A DNA stretch of 34,384 nt from Deltaproteobacteria bacterium. GTDB lineage: Bacteria > Desulfobacterota > Desulfobaccia > Desulfobaccales > 0-14-0-80-60-11. The DNA is taken from NCBI GenBank assembly GCA_021813445.1, contig JAKAKP010000157.1, positions 1 to 34,384 of the forward strand, in the 5' to 3' direction. Positions 1-6,903 of the stretch are shown here, piece after piece. A model generated the notes under the pieces. The model did no database searches, had not been told where the DNA came from, and saw nothing but the letters and a program-made list of their open reading frames with translations. The first letter of the stretch is position 1. The number at the start of each line of letters is the position of its first letter. Both the position numbers and the translations under genes were made by a program.

Positions 1-53
1 TCCTGAATCTCCTCCTTGGAAAGGTGGGCGATGCACTTGGTAACTTTTCCCAT
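1..53 (-). CDS. N-terminal end of an unidentified protein (partial)
   Basis: An ATG on the minus strand at 53 opens a frame that runs off the left edge; only about 17 residues are visible (starting MGKVTKCIAHL). A G-rich stretch lies about 5 nt upstream and could serve as a ribosome binding site. The short N-terminus is compatible with helix-turn-helix transposase proteins, but that is only an impression. No function can be assigned from this fragment. Confidence 0.3.
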   Translation of the reverse strand, partial: MGKVTKCIAHLSKEEIQ

Positions 54-101
54 GACTGCCCCCTTGAAAATTTTTTGGGCAGTCTACCATATTACTCATT
101 A

Positions 102-208
102 GATGGCAACTTGGCATAATACCAATTCGTAATCAAAGGAGTATTTTCTCATAGGGGCGAACACAAGGTTCGCCCCTACATTTTCACACCTTTTTGATGG
201 CAACTTGG
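102..208. repeat. Small repeat element: hairpin flanked by 13-bp direct repeats
   Basis: A perfect 11-bp inverted repeat (arms 152-162 and 168-178, TAGGGGCGAAC / GTTCGCCCCTA, 5-nt loop) is bracketed by two copies of GATGGCAACTTGG at 102-114 and 196-208. The octamer AATACCAA at 118-125 is also mirrored as TTGGTATT at 205-212. This resembles a short REP/MITE-type intergenic element. It has no coding capacity. Confidence 0.6.
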
Positions 209-215
209 TATTCTG

Positions 216-308
216 TATGAATGTCGGCGGGCCGGTGAGAAGTTGGACCTGCGGCGGCTGGGGATTTACCAAAAATTAAGGGAAGGCCCCGTTTTTAAAA
301 ATTTCTGA
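216..308 (+). pseudogene. Possible C-terminal tail of a lost gene
   Basis: After an in-frame stop at 195-197, one plus-strand frame stays open to a TGA at 306-308 and encodes about 30 residues with protein-like composition (…EKLDLRRLGIYQKLREG…). There is no start codon or ribosome binding site, and it abuts the small repeat element. It may be the end of a gene whose 5' part was lost. The family is not recognised, and chance cannot be excluded at this length. Confidence 0.2.
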
Positions 309-1395
309 TAACCAATACCGAGGAATTTTTACTGCTGCGGCTGCCCCGGGTTTTAAGAGCGGCAACAACCGGACGCCGGTAGACCTGGATGCGGTTGAGG
401 TTGGGCTGCGGCTCCTCTAAACGGGCCATTCTCTGGGGGTACAAGTCTTCGACGCCGACGCCATGGCACAACTGCACCAGGAAATAATAGGGATTCACCA
501 GGTTGTCTTTACATAAGTGATGGTCCGCATAAACCTGAAAATGCAGGTGCGCCGCGGAATTAGAGAGCCCGGTGCGTCCGACATAACCGATCAATTCCCC
601 CGCCCTGACCACCTTCCCCGGCGCGATGCCGGCGGCGTATCCCAGCAGGTGCATATAACCGTAGCCTCTGCCGTCCTGGCCTAGCATCAGCAGGGTGATG
701 CCGGCCGCCGGAAAAGTTGCCAGAGTCTCGATGACCCCGGTGGTGACAGCATAGACCTCCGTTCCCTCCCGGGCAAATATATCCACTGCGTGATGGCGGC
801 GTCTGCCGCCGCTGCGCCAATCGCCCCAGGAATTCCGGAAGGAATAGGGGCCGGCCAGGGGGAAGCAGTAGCCGGAGCTTGGCGGCCATGGGCCCGGTGC
901 GTAACGCGGTTCCTGGGCATATGTGTGGAGGGTGGCCTCCGTCTCCGGGACAAAGCCTTGGGGTTCCTGAAGTAAGGGGATATGCAGCTGGCGGCTGCCG
1001 TCAGACGCGGGCAAAGCCGGAGGAAAAGAGCCGCCTAACTTGGTGAGCCATTTTAAAGGATAGCGCAGGGCGGCCCAAATACTGCCTTTGGCGTCGTCGA
1101 CACCAGCGGCGGGCAAATCAACGGAAGGGTCCGGTGGGACCGGCGTCAAGCCCGGATGGTTTTGGGGAGAGAGGGCTCCGGGATGGAAGGCGGCCTGCGC
1201 CGCCGGGGCGGGGCCATTGGCCGCTGGGTTGGAAATATGAATAATCCGCTGCCGGAATTGGGGGGATTCCTGGCTGGCGAAGTAATAGTAAATAACCCCA
1301 TTTTTGCAGACCCGCAGGTATGACTCGGCCCGCGCCGGCGTCTGACCCAGGAGAAGAACTCCGATGATTAGGAACCAGACTCCCTTGAGGAACAT
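295..1395 (-). CDS. Secreted M23-family (LytM-type) metallopeptidase
   Basis: Predicted zinc endopeptidase acting on peptidoglycan cross-bridges outside the cytoplasm. From the ATG at 1395 (preferred over the TTG at 1425 because GAGAGA lies about 6 nt upstream and the hydrophobic signal starts at once) the product is 366 aa. Residues 1-23 form a signal peptide ending ARA. Residues about 25-185 are a Pro/Ala-rich region without a clear domain. Residues about 190-310 are the M23 domain, with the HxxxD motif (H201, D205), H249 in YMHL, and HLH (H283, H285), the expected zinc and catalytic set. It follows the ORP-type operon on the same strand after a candidate terminator, so it is probably transcribed separately. 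Family assignment is firm; its target in the wall is inferred. Confidence 0.88.
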   Translation of the reverse strand: MFLKGVWFLIIGVLLLGQTPARAESYLRVCKNGVIYYYFASQESPQFRQRIIHISNPAANGPAPAAQAAFHPGALSPQNHPGLTPVPPDPSVDLPAAGVDDAKGSIWAALRYPLKWLTKLGGSFPPALPASDGSRQLHIPLLQEPQGFVPETEATLHTYAQEPRYAPGPWPPSSGYCFPLAGPYSFRNSWGDWRSGGRRRHHAVDIFAREGTEVYAVTTGVIETLATFPAAGITLLMLGQDGRGYGYMHLLGYAAGIAPGKVVRAGELIGYVGRTGLSNSAAHLHFQVYADHHLCKDNLVNPYYFLVQLCHGVGVEDLYPQRMARLEEPQPNLNRIQVYRRPVVAALKTRGSRSSKNSSVLVIRNF

Positions 1396-1508
1396 TGAGA
1401 TTCTCTCTCGGTGCAAATTCTGCAAAAAAAGAGGGGGATTCTTTAGATAACAGGCTAAATAAACGCGGGTGCCTTTCCTCCTTAGCAGATATACCCCTTA
1501 AGGTCAAC

Positions 1509-1533
1509 TGAAAAACGGCTGGAGGCAAAGCCG
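1509..1533 (-). terminator. Candidate intrinsic terminator after the ORP-type operon
   Basis: Read on the minus strand, a GC-rich 5-bp stem (CGGCT / AGCCG, arms at 1529-1533 and 1516-1520) with an 8-nt loop is followed directly by TTTTT (1511-1515). It sits between the DUF364 gene end (1581) and the M23 peptidase start (1395). The stem is short, so strength is uncertain. Confidence 0.5.
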
Positions 1534-1580
1534 ATGACTCTGCAAGCCTGGTGTGATCATGATATTACCGCGTTTGCCGG

Positions 1581-2303
1581 TCAGAGGGATTTGGGGCAGA
1601 ATCGCTCCCAGCCCAGGAGGTAGGCCGCACCGGCAATAGTGGTCCCATAAAAAATCACAGGTTTGTCCAGCAGAAACTGGCCGATGGATTCGTTTACCAG
1701 GGTGGTGCCGGTGACCAGCAGGACATCGGCCCATTGCAGAGCTTCCCGGGTTTTTTCCGGACCTTCCACCGTCACCCCGAATTTCTCGGTGCCAATATGG
1801 TCCACATCCAGGTCCAGGAGGCGCAGCCTCAGAATAGGAGAGATTTCCTGAACTATGCGGGGTTGAAACCCCACCTGAGTTACTTTGACTGCACCAAAAC
1901 GTCTCCTGAGATATCCTGCCAGCTCCCTGGCGCACTCCTGAGGGGCTTGATTGCGGCAATGGATGGTCCCCTTAATTAGCCCCAGATACTTCAGCACCGC
2001 GTTGAGAGTGGCCACGAATACGGCCCGGCGGTAGTTATTTGCCAGAGGCATGGTCAGTATCTCTTCCAGATTTCCCAGGAAATCGCCGCATCGGTCGGTA
2101 TAGGCCTGGCCCGCAGCGCCGCGAAAGTTGGCTTGCATCAGGCGCTCTTTGCCTTTTTGTATAGGGAAGTCCTGTTCTTCCGGATGGCCGATAGCTTCTT
2201 CGGTGGTCAGAGCTAAGGCCCGCACTGCCACCTGCTCGTCCAACAGGTGATTTTGCCGGCACAGCTCCCAGAAACGTGTCTTTAATTCATCGTATACCTG
2301 CAT
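1581..2303 (-). CDS. DUF4213/DUF364 (putative heavy-metal chelation) protein
   Basis: The 240-aa product matches the two-part architecture in which an N-terminal DUF4213 region precedes a Rossmann-like DUF364 domain annotated as putative heavy-metal chelation. Visible cues are ANNYRRAVFVATLNAVL near residues 115-130 and the C-terminal run DVLLVTGTTLVNESIGQFL. Of two adjacent ATGs (2306, 2303) the second is preferred because AGGA lies 6 nt upstream of it. It is the last gene of the leftward NifX/MinD cluster, 49 bp after the receiver-like gene, so a role in metal or cofactor handling with that cluster is plausible but inferred. No catalytic motif is known to me for this family. Confidence 0.78.
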   Translation of the reverse strand: MQVYDELKTRFWELCRQNHLLDEQVAVRALALTTEEAIGHPEEQDFPIQKGKERLMQANFRGAAGQAYTDRCGDFLGNLEEILTMPLANNYRRAVFVATLNAVLKYLGLIKGTIHCRNQAPQECARELAGYLRRRFGAVKVTQVGFQPRIVQEISPILRLRLLDLDVDHIGTEKFGVTVEGPEKTREALQWADVLLVTGTTLVNESIGQFLLDKPVIFYGTTIAGAAYLLGWERFCPKSL

Positions 2304-2352
2304 CATTATTCCTAAGCCATAATGCCGAGTGATTTTCCCGGCCTCCAGGCCA

Positions 2353-2730
2353 TCACCCGGCCCGCCCCAGGATTTGCCGCAGCTTCTGCAGCAGGTCCGC
2401 AGCCTCACCGCTGCCGGGCTCCACCGGCAGCCGGCTCAGGATCCCCAGGCCTTCGCTCACTTCGTGAAATTCTGCCTCCGCCAGAGGACTGACCACGGCC
2501 GTATTCACCATGGCATTGACCAGGAGCAGCTTCTGGATCAGGTGAAAAGGCGCGTAGTCCGGGAGCTCGGCGTCAATGATCACCAGGTCGGGGGCGGCAA
2601 GGCGCGCCGCGTCCAAGGCCGCGGCCCCGGAGGCCACCTCCTGAAGATGCACCTCCGGGTCGGCGGCAAGGGCGGCGCTGAAAGCCCGCAAGGATTCCGG
2701 ACGCGAGGTGGCCAAAATGAGGCGCAACAT
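2353..2730 (-). CDS. Degenerate response-regulator receiver domain protein
   Basis: A 125-aa single-domain protein with the alternating beta/alpha pattern of CheY-like receivers. The phospho-acceptor-like aspartate is present (D53 in LVIIDAELPD). The acidic pair normally found after strand 1 is replaced by LATSRPES, and the conserved lysine near the C-terminus is not seen (GILSRLPVEPG). There is no output domain. It probably does not undergo classical Mg-dependent phosphotransfer and may act as a protein-binding module. It lies 66 bp after the IscU-like gene in the leftward operon. The fold assignment is moderately secure; function is unknown. Confidence 0.65.
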   Translation of the reverse strand: MLRLILATSRPESLRAFSAALAADPEVHLQEVASGAAALDAARLAAPDLVIIDAELPDYAPFHLIQKLLLVNAMVNTAVVSPLAEAEFHEVSEGLGILSRLPVEPGSGEAADLLQKLRQILGRAG

Positions 2731-2796
2731 AGAATCACCTTTCAGCGTAAGAAGAGGCGGGAGCCTTGAACCGCATGCCCATGGCCGTTCTTATCA

Positions 2797-3221
2797 TCAT
2801 CCGTTTGCCCGGCTGGAACCTGGGTGCGCAGCCTGGCTATAATAATCGGCAACGGCCTCCCCCAGGGTATTTACCGTCAGGCGGGCGCAGTGCAGATGAT
2901 CTTCCGGCAGGCCCCCCAGGGAGTCTACCACATCGTAGGGTTCCAACTCCAGGGCGGATTCCAGCTTCCTGCCCTTGGCCAGCTCACTCATGGCGCTGGC
3001 GCAGACCAGGGTATAGACACAACCCCGGGGCAGCACCTTAACGTCGGCAATGGCCCCCGACTCGATCCTGGGCGAAACTTCTAGGGAATCGCCGCACTTA
3101 CCCACCGCCATCCCTCTGCCGTTGGGATGGTCCAGGATACCCAGATTTTTTTGGGAGACCGCGCCAGGCGGAGGAACTGCTCTCCCACTTCGCCTGGCGC
3201 GGGAAAATCACGTTCAGTCAC
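2797..3221 (-). CDS. IscU/NifU-like Fe-S scaffold, interrupted by a frameshift
   Basis: The protein resembles IscU/NifU N-domain scaffolds, with KCGDSLE, a cysteine in GCVYTLVCASAMSELAKG, and HLHCARLTVNTLGEA, giving the three expected Cys-bearing segments. The frame open from ATG 3111 gives 104 aa and lacks the N-terminus. A GTG at 3221, with GGAGGAG 7 nt upstream, opens another frame encoding VTERDFPAPGEVGEQF…LARSPKK. The two frames meet at seven A (3146-3152 on the plus strand as T7): a -1 shift there joins them as …RSPKKNLGILDHPNGRG…, matching the family's N-terminal pattern. Possible explanations are a homopolymer sequencing error, a true mutation, or transcriptional/ribosomal slippage. 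It lies 22 bp after the second NifX-like gene. A role in cluster assembly for neighbouring proteins is inferred. Confidence 0.7.
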
Positions 3222-3243
3222 CTGATTTCTCCTCCCCCGCCGA

Positions 3244-3645
3244 TTAAAACTTCATCATTTGCGGAGCTCCGCCGCCGCCGCCACAGGTGAACTCGGTGCC
3301 AAAGGCCGGCAGCTTACCCTGCAACAGGGCCTCCACGGTCTCGCCCACGGTTTGGGCGCCGTTGCCGAAGAGCACCTGAATCCCTACCTGCTGAAACCCC
3401 ATGAGCGGCCGCAGGCCCATGCCCCCGGCAATGAGGACCTGCACGCCGTTTTGAGCCAAGTGATTGACCGGAGCCATACACCCCCCCTGCTGGTGCGGGA
3501 CGTTGGGCAAGGTGGCGACCTCCAATACTTTACCACCGTCGATTTTCACCAGGGTGTAAAGGTCACAGTGGCCGAAATGGGCCCCCAAGGGGGCCTCGAG
3601 TCCCCCGGGATGGGTGGAGGGAATAGCGACAATCGTACTTTTCAT
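3244..3645 (-). CDS. NifX/NifB-family dinitrogenase iron-molybdenum cofactor-type protein
   Basis: A 133-aa protein of the Nitro_FeMo-Co (PF02579, MTH1175-like) family, which binds iron-molybdenum or related metal-sulfur clusters. It shows the fold's usual landmarks: an N-terminal strand (TIVAIPS), LGAHFGHCDLYTLVKID, and VQVLIAGGMGLRPLMGFQQVGIQVL. The C-terminus has a distinctive CGGGGG tail. AAGGAGAAGAGG just upstream of the ATG is a strong ribosome binding site. It is the second NifX-family member of the operon, 11 bp after the 31-aa His-rich gene. Metal specificity cannot be read from sequence. Confidence 0.87.
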   Translation of the reverse strand: MKSTIVAIPSTHPGGLEAPLGAHFGHCDLYTLVKIDGGKVLEVATLPNVPHQQGGCMAPVNHLAQNGVQVLIAGGMGLRPLMGFQQVGIQVLFGNGAQTVGETVEALLQGKLPAFGTEFTCGGGGGAPQMMKF

Positions 3646-3656
3646 CCTCTTCTCCT

Positions 3657-3752
3657 TTATTTCCTCTTCTCGAATAGTTGCAGGTCCTTATTGAGATAAC
3701 TTTCCATAGATTTCCCGCGGTGGTGGTGACCGGCGTTGCTGTGCTGGTGCAT
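3657..3752 (-). CDS. 31-aa His-rich small protein
   Basis: A 31-codon frame fills the gap between the MinD-type ATPase (ending 3765) and the second NifX-like gene (starting 3645), with 12 bp and 11 bp spacers. The N-terminus has six histidines in its first twelve residues (MHQHSNAGHHHR), followed by a charged, helix-prone tail (MESYLNKDLQLFEKRK). AAGGATAAGAG precedes the ATG. Its position in a tightly packed metal-cofactor operon and its spacing support a real gene. The His cluster suggests metal binding or delivery, which is inference; I do not recognise a named family. Confidence 0.62.
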   Translation of the reverse strand: MHQHSNAGHHHRGKSMESYLNKDLQLFEKRK

Positions 3753-3764
3753 CTCTTATCCTTT

Positions 3765-4643
3765 TTATTGACCCAGGCCGGCCAGGGCGGCAATCCGGGT
3801 CCAGGCCCGCCGCAGATCCCGGCTGAAATCCGTTTCCGGCATCTCGGTTACGACCAACCCCTGGACCATGGCCCTGGTGACCAGGGGATCATGGGGGAGG
3901 TGGGCCACCACCGGGTAATCCCGGTCCCGGCAAAAGGCCTCGATATGATAAGTTTCGTCCTGATTGAGGTCATACTTGTTAATAATGACCGCCAGGGAAA
4001 CCTGGAAATGCCGGGTGAGGTCCGCCACCCGCTCCAGGTCATGACGCCCGGAAGGCGTGGGCTCGGTGACGGCCACGGCCAGGTGCGCCCCCGACAGCGA
4101 GCTGATCACCGGGCAGCCGATGCCCGGGGCGCCGTCGCCCAGAACCAGGGAGGCGCCCCGGGCCTTGGCCAGTTCCTTGGCCTGCTGCTTCAAAAGCATC
4201 ACCAGCCGGCCCGAATTCTCTGCGCCCGGAAAGAGCTGAGCATGGACCAGGGGACCAAAACGGGTGGAGGAGACGTACCATTGCCCGCAGTGTTTCTCCG
4301 GAAAGCGGATGGCCGCAGCCGGACAGAAGGCCACACAGACCTTGCAGCCTTCACAGCGCCGGGGGTCAACCGCCAGCCCGGCCCCGTTCTCCCGAATCGC
4401 CCCGAACTGGCAGAGGGAGGCGCATAAACCGCAGGAGGTGCACTTTTCCGGGTCAATCGCGGCCTCGTGGCCCGAATGGAATTCCTCCTGCCGCTCCCGG
4501 ACCGGCTGCAAGAGCAGGTGCAGGTCGGGGGCATCCACGTCCAGATCGCAGATGATCTTGTCCGCGGCCAGATGGGCGAAAGCCCCGGTGAAAGAAGTCT
4601 TGCCCGTGCCGCCCTTGCCGCTGATGATGATGATCTCACGCAT
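3765..4643 (-). CDS. MinD-type P-loop ATPase with two inserted 4Fe-4S motifs (second copy)
   Basis: A 292-aa MinD-superfamily ATPase carrying a ferredoxin insert, the type found in ORP loci. Starting at ATG 4643, the deviant Walker A motif KGGTGKTS is at residues 10-17 and DLDVDAPD follows. The insert has two Cys sets: C68/C71/C74/C78 and C97/C100/C103/C107 (CxxCxxCxxxC, the second followed by P). The switch-type motif GDGAPGIGCPV and VTEPTPSGRHDLERV complete the ATPase. The start overlaps the previous gene end by 8 nt, indicating translational coupling with its paralogue. It probably works with that paralogue in ATP-dependent assembly or transfer of a metal cluster; the partner relation is inferred. 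Confidence 0.92.
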   Translation of the reverse strand: MREIIIISGKGGTGKTSFTGAFAHLAADKIICDLDVDAPDLHLLLQPVRERQEEFHSGHEAAIDPEKCTSCGLCASLCQFGAIRENGAGLAVDPRRCEGCKVCVAFCPAAAIRFPEKHCGQWYVSSTRFGPLVHAQLFPGAENSGRLVMLLKQQAKELAKARGASLVLGDGAPGIGCPVISSLSGAHLAVAVTEPTPSGRHDLERVADLTRHFQVSLAVIINKYDLNQDETYHIEAFCRDRDYPVVAHLPHDPLVTRAMVQGLVVTEMPETDFSRDLRRAWTRIAALAGLGQ

Positions 4644-5517
4644 GGGCGGCCTGCCGGGGAGCCTTTGAGTTGGCCAAGTGACGCACCCGGTCCCGGAGGG
4701 AGATAAAGGTCTCTTGCAAACGGCCGGATATGCCGGCAATGATCAGGCCCCGGGCATAGGCCTCGGCGATGGCCCGGTCGTAGGGAATCTCGGCCAAAAC
4801 CGGCACGCCCTTCTCCCGGCAAAACTGATAGATGGCGTCATTCCCCAGCCCGGCCCGGTTGACCACCGCGCCCAGGGGTTTCCCCAGGGGACTAAAGGCT
4901 TCCCAGGCCAGTTGAAAGTCATAGAAGCCGAAGGGGGTGGGTTCGGTAACCAGGAGAATCACGTCGCTGTCCAGCACCGCATTGACCGCGGGGCAGCTCA
5001 CGCCCGGCGGCGCGTCGATAATGGCATCCCCGCCGCCGGCGGCCAGCATCTGCTGCAGCCTGGCCTTCACCAAGCGCATCAGGGGCGGGCTCATGGCCTC
5101 GCTGATGCGCAGCCGGCCGCTGAGAAATCCCGCGGCCCCGGCGCGGCCCCAACTGATTTCGCCAAGTTCCCGTTTACCCGGGGCGATGGCCTGTTCCGGG
5201 CAGACTGCGAGACAACCGCCACAGCCGTGACACATCTCGGGAAAGGTGAGGAGGAGTTGCCCCATGACGCTGATGGCCTTGAACCGGCACAGCTCGGAGC
5301 AGGCGCCGCAGTAGGTGCATCTGGCCTCGTCCACCACCGGCACCGGCAGATACGCCGGTTCGCACCCGGCCATGGCCGGGTGCAGAAAGAGGTGGAGGTT
5401 GGGCTCCTCCACATCCAGGTCCACACCCGTCACCGGCTGGTCCCAGACTGCGGCCAGGGACGCGGTGACCGTGGTCTTGCCGGTGCCGCCCTTGCCGCTC
5501 GCCACGGCAACGATCAT
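4636..5517 (-). CDS. MinD-type P-loop ATPase with two inserted 4Fe-4S motifs (first copy)
   Basis: A 293-aa paralogue of the downstream ATPase with the same architecture. The deviant Walker A SGKGGTGKTT is at residues 7-16 and DLDVEEPN at 33-40. Ferredoxin motifs are C67/C70/C73/C77 and C96/C99/C102/C106. Then come DAPPGVSCPA and VTEPTPFGFYD. The start codon overlaps the ORP-like gene stop (ATGA-type, 4 nt), so translation is probably coupled. In Desulfovibrio vulgaris two ATPases of this kind (DVU2103, DVU2104) belong to the orange-protein complex; this is the basis for proposing the same role here. Cytoplasmic. Confidence 0.92.
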   Translation of the reverse strand: MIVAVASGKGGTGKTTVTASLAAVWDQPVTGVDLDVEEPNLHLFLHPAMAGCEPAYLPVPVVDEARCTYCGACSELCRFKAISVMGQLLLTFPEMCHGCGGCLAVCPEQAIAPGKRELGEISWGRAGAAGFLSGRLRISEAMSPPLMRLVKARLQQMLAAGGGDAIIDAPPGVSCPAVNAVLDSDVILLVTEPTPFGFYDFQLAWEAFSPLGKPLGAVVNRAGLGNDAIYQFCREKGVPVLAEIPYDRAIAEAYARGLIIAGISGRLQETFISLRDRVRHLANSKAPRQAAHA

Positions 5518-5876
5518 CGTCCGGCCCGGTTAGCAGCCTGGGCCATTTCGACCTGGCCGCTCTTAAACCGTTCCACGGCCTGGCGTACGGTCAGACCTTC
5601 CAGGTTTTGCGCCACCTTGATGCCCGCAGCCGCCAGGACCCGGAAGGCCTTAGGGCCAACGAAGCCGGTAAGAAGACAACTCACGCCGGCCCGGGCGATC
5701 AGTTCGGCGGCCTGAATGCCCGCCCCCTGAGCCAGCACCTGGGACCCGCCATTATCCAGGTATTGGGTGCCCATGGATTCCAAATCGACGACCACGAAAC
5801 CCGCGGCCCTGCCGAAGCGGGGATCTATCTGATCGTCCAGCGAAGGACCTTCACTCGTCACCGCGATTTTGCTCAT
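5514..5876 (-). CDS. orp: Orange-protein (ORP)-like NifX-family protein
   Basis: A 120-aa member of the Nitro_FeMo-Co/NifX family most like the Desulfovibrio orange protein, which holds a mixed Mo-Cu sulfide cluster non-covalently. Cues are IAVTSEGPSLDDQIDPRFGR, GFVVVDLE, LAQGAGIQAAELIARAGV, LLTGFVGPKAFRVL and QNLEGLTVRQAVERF. It is sandwiched by 4-nt overlaps between the DUF5320 gene and the first MinD-type ATPase, as expected for co-translated partners. NifX-fold membership is clear. Assignment to ORP proper, and the metal content, rest on context and remembered family patterns. Confidence 0.82.
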   Translation of the reverse strand: MSKIAVTSEGPSLDDQIDPRFGRAAGFVVVDLESMGTQYLDNGGSQVLAQGAGIQAAELIARAGVSCLLTGFVGPKAFRVLAAAGIKVAQNLEGLTVRQAVERFKSGQVEMAQAANRAGR

Positions 5877-6208
5877 GCCTGGCTATCCAATTCGGCCAGG
5901 CGCTTCTGGATGGCCTCCAACTCGCCCTTTAAGAAGGCCTCTTCATCCCGCAGGGCCGCGGCTTCATCTTGGGGAGAGGCATAACCGGTCATCCTGCCAG
6001 ACGCGGAGATGCCGAAGCCCCAGGGACCATAGCCCCAGCGGGGCGGCCCCCCCAGAGTGATAAAGGAAGATTGGCCCCGGTCACGGCCGCACCAACGCTG
6101 GCCCCGGCTGCAGCCAGGGCCCCGCCGCAACCCCGCGCCGCAGGGGCCCCGGCCCCGGCCGGCGCCAGGTCTTTGGTCCTTAGGTCCAGTATCGTTAAAA
6201 CCTGGCAT
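5873..6208 (-). CDS. DUF5320 family protein
   Basis: A 111-aa protein starting MPGFNDTGP, the typical opening of DUF5320 proteins. Residues 10-75 are Gly/Arg-rich with several Cys (RGRGPCGAGLRRGPGC), followed by GGPPRWGYGPWGFG. The C-terminus is a charged coiled-coil segment (DEEAFLKGELEAIQKRLAELD). Start choice: the ATG at 6208 has AAAGG about 8 nt upstream and matches the family N-terminus; ATGs at 6214 and 6225 are also possible. It overlaps both neighbours. Proteins of this type commonly sit beside NifX/MinD genes; no biochemical role is known to me. Confidence 0.78.
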   Translation of the reverse strand: MPGFNDTGPKDQRPGAGRGRGPCGAGLRRGPGCSRGQRWCGRDRGQSSFITLGGPPRWGYGPWGFGISASGRMTGYASPQDEAAALRDEEAFLKGELEAIQKRLAELDSQA

Positions 6209-6428
6209 ATTCATTACCTTTTCCATTAGAGATTTCGCCTTTCCCTTCCAACCACAACTCCAAAGTCCTGCCAAAATTGCACAGGGCCTGCAGCACCCGG
6301 GCCTTATCGGCCTCATTCAAGCACTGGCCCAATTGCAAAGTATGGGACTTGCGCAGGCGGCCCTCCCGCAGAGAAGCCGGAGCATCGTCCCAAATATCAA
6401 TGCGAATCCGCGTGCCGGGCATAGTCAT
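6195..6428 (-). CDS. 77-aa protein, first gene of the ORP-type operon
   Basis: A 77-aa protein of unknown family, MTMPGTRIRIDIWDDAP…, with a C-terminal half that reads as helical (NEADKARVLQALCNFGRTLELWLEGKGE). GGAG lies upstream of the ATG at suitable distance. It overlaps the DUF5320 start by 14 nt, so it is the first translated gene downstream of the structured leader and the sigma-54 promoter candidate. I do not recognise it. Coding status is supported by position and overlap. Confidence 0.6.
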   Translation of the reverse strand: MTMPGTRIRIDIWDDAPASLREGRLRKSHTLQLGQCLNEADKARVLQALCNFGRTLELWLEGKGEISNGKGNEYARF

Positions 6429-6490
6429 ACACTCCGTGGGGATATCTATTCAAGATTCAAGCCTTTGTCATCCAAACCTTGGAAGGGAAA

Positions 6491-6548
6491 GCCGGGAGAG
6501 TAAGAGGGAGGAGGCAATGCCGTCGTGGTCCGGCATCCTTCTCCCGGC
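6491..6548 (-). promoter_or_regulatory. Structured 5' leader of the ORP-type operon
   Basis: Nested inverted repeats lie in the untranslated leader between the sigma-54 promoter candidate and the first gene. The outer arms are GCCGGGAG at 6491-6498 and CTCCCGGC at 6541-6548; the inner arms are ATGCCG at 6517-6522 and CGGCAT at 6531-6536. The transcript would form a two-tier hairpin about 60 nt before the first start codon. This could be an attenuator, a metal/cofactor-sensing RNA, or a simple mRNA-stabilising hairpin. No known riboswitch class was recognised. Confidence 0.4.
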
Positions 6549-6599
6549 CTCCCGCCAAGGCCCAAAAGGCAGACTTCAGCATTCTCTTTTATTTCCTTA

Positions 6600-6615
6600 A
6601 TCAATTATTGTGCCA
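6600..6615 (-). promoter_or_regulatory. Candidate sigma-54 promoter of the ORP-type operon
   Basis: On the minus strand the element reads TGGCACAATAATTGAT. This matches the TGGCACR-N4-TTGCW consensus exactly at the -24 box and in spacing; the -12 box has TTGA instead of TTGC, a deviation in the usually conserved GC. It sits about 170 bp upstream of the first operon gene and downstream (in transcription direction) of a sigma-54 activator gene. The context raises its likelihood; the -12 mismatch lowers it. Confidence 0.5.
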
Positions 6616-6675
6616 AAACGACCGCGTGGGCCACCAGGCTGTTTTCTAGAGACGCGTTTAATGAATCAGAAAGGC

Positions 6676-6903
6676 CTTCTAGTATGTCGTCCCAGGCATA
6701 AGTTACAAAATATCCAGCTTTGTATATGGTTAATATTATTCCCTCTCCCCTCGGGAGAGGGTTAGGGTGAGGGGGGCGACTTGGCTAAGTGGCTGTAATC
6801 AGCCAAAAGACACCACCCCCACCCCGACCCTCCCCCCTCGAAGGAGGAGGGAGAAAAGACCGGGTAAGTTATGTATGGTATTCCTGGGACGCCATACTAG
6901 AAG
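6676..6903. repeat. Inverted-repeat element (MITE-like), about 228 bp
   Basis: Terminal arms of 21 bp (6676-6696 and 6883-6903, CTTCTAGTATG/CGTCCCAGG with one mismatch) enclose further hairpins: CCCTCTCCC/GGGAGAGGG at 6741-6761, TTGGCT/AGCCAA at 6781-6806, and an imperfect C-rich mirror at 6813-6852. There is no coding capacity. Its right arm overlaps the left end of the following 133-bp element, suggesting nested insertion or a composite. Confidence 0.6.
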
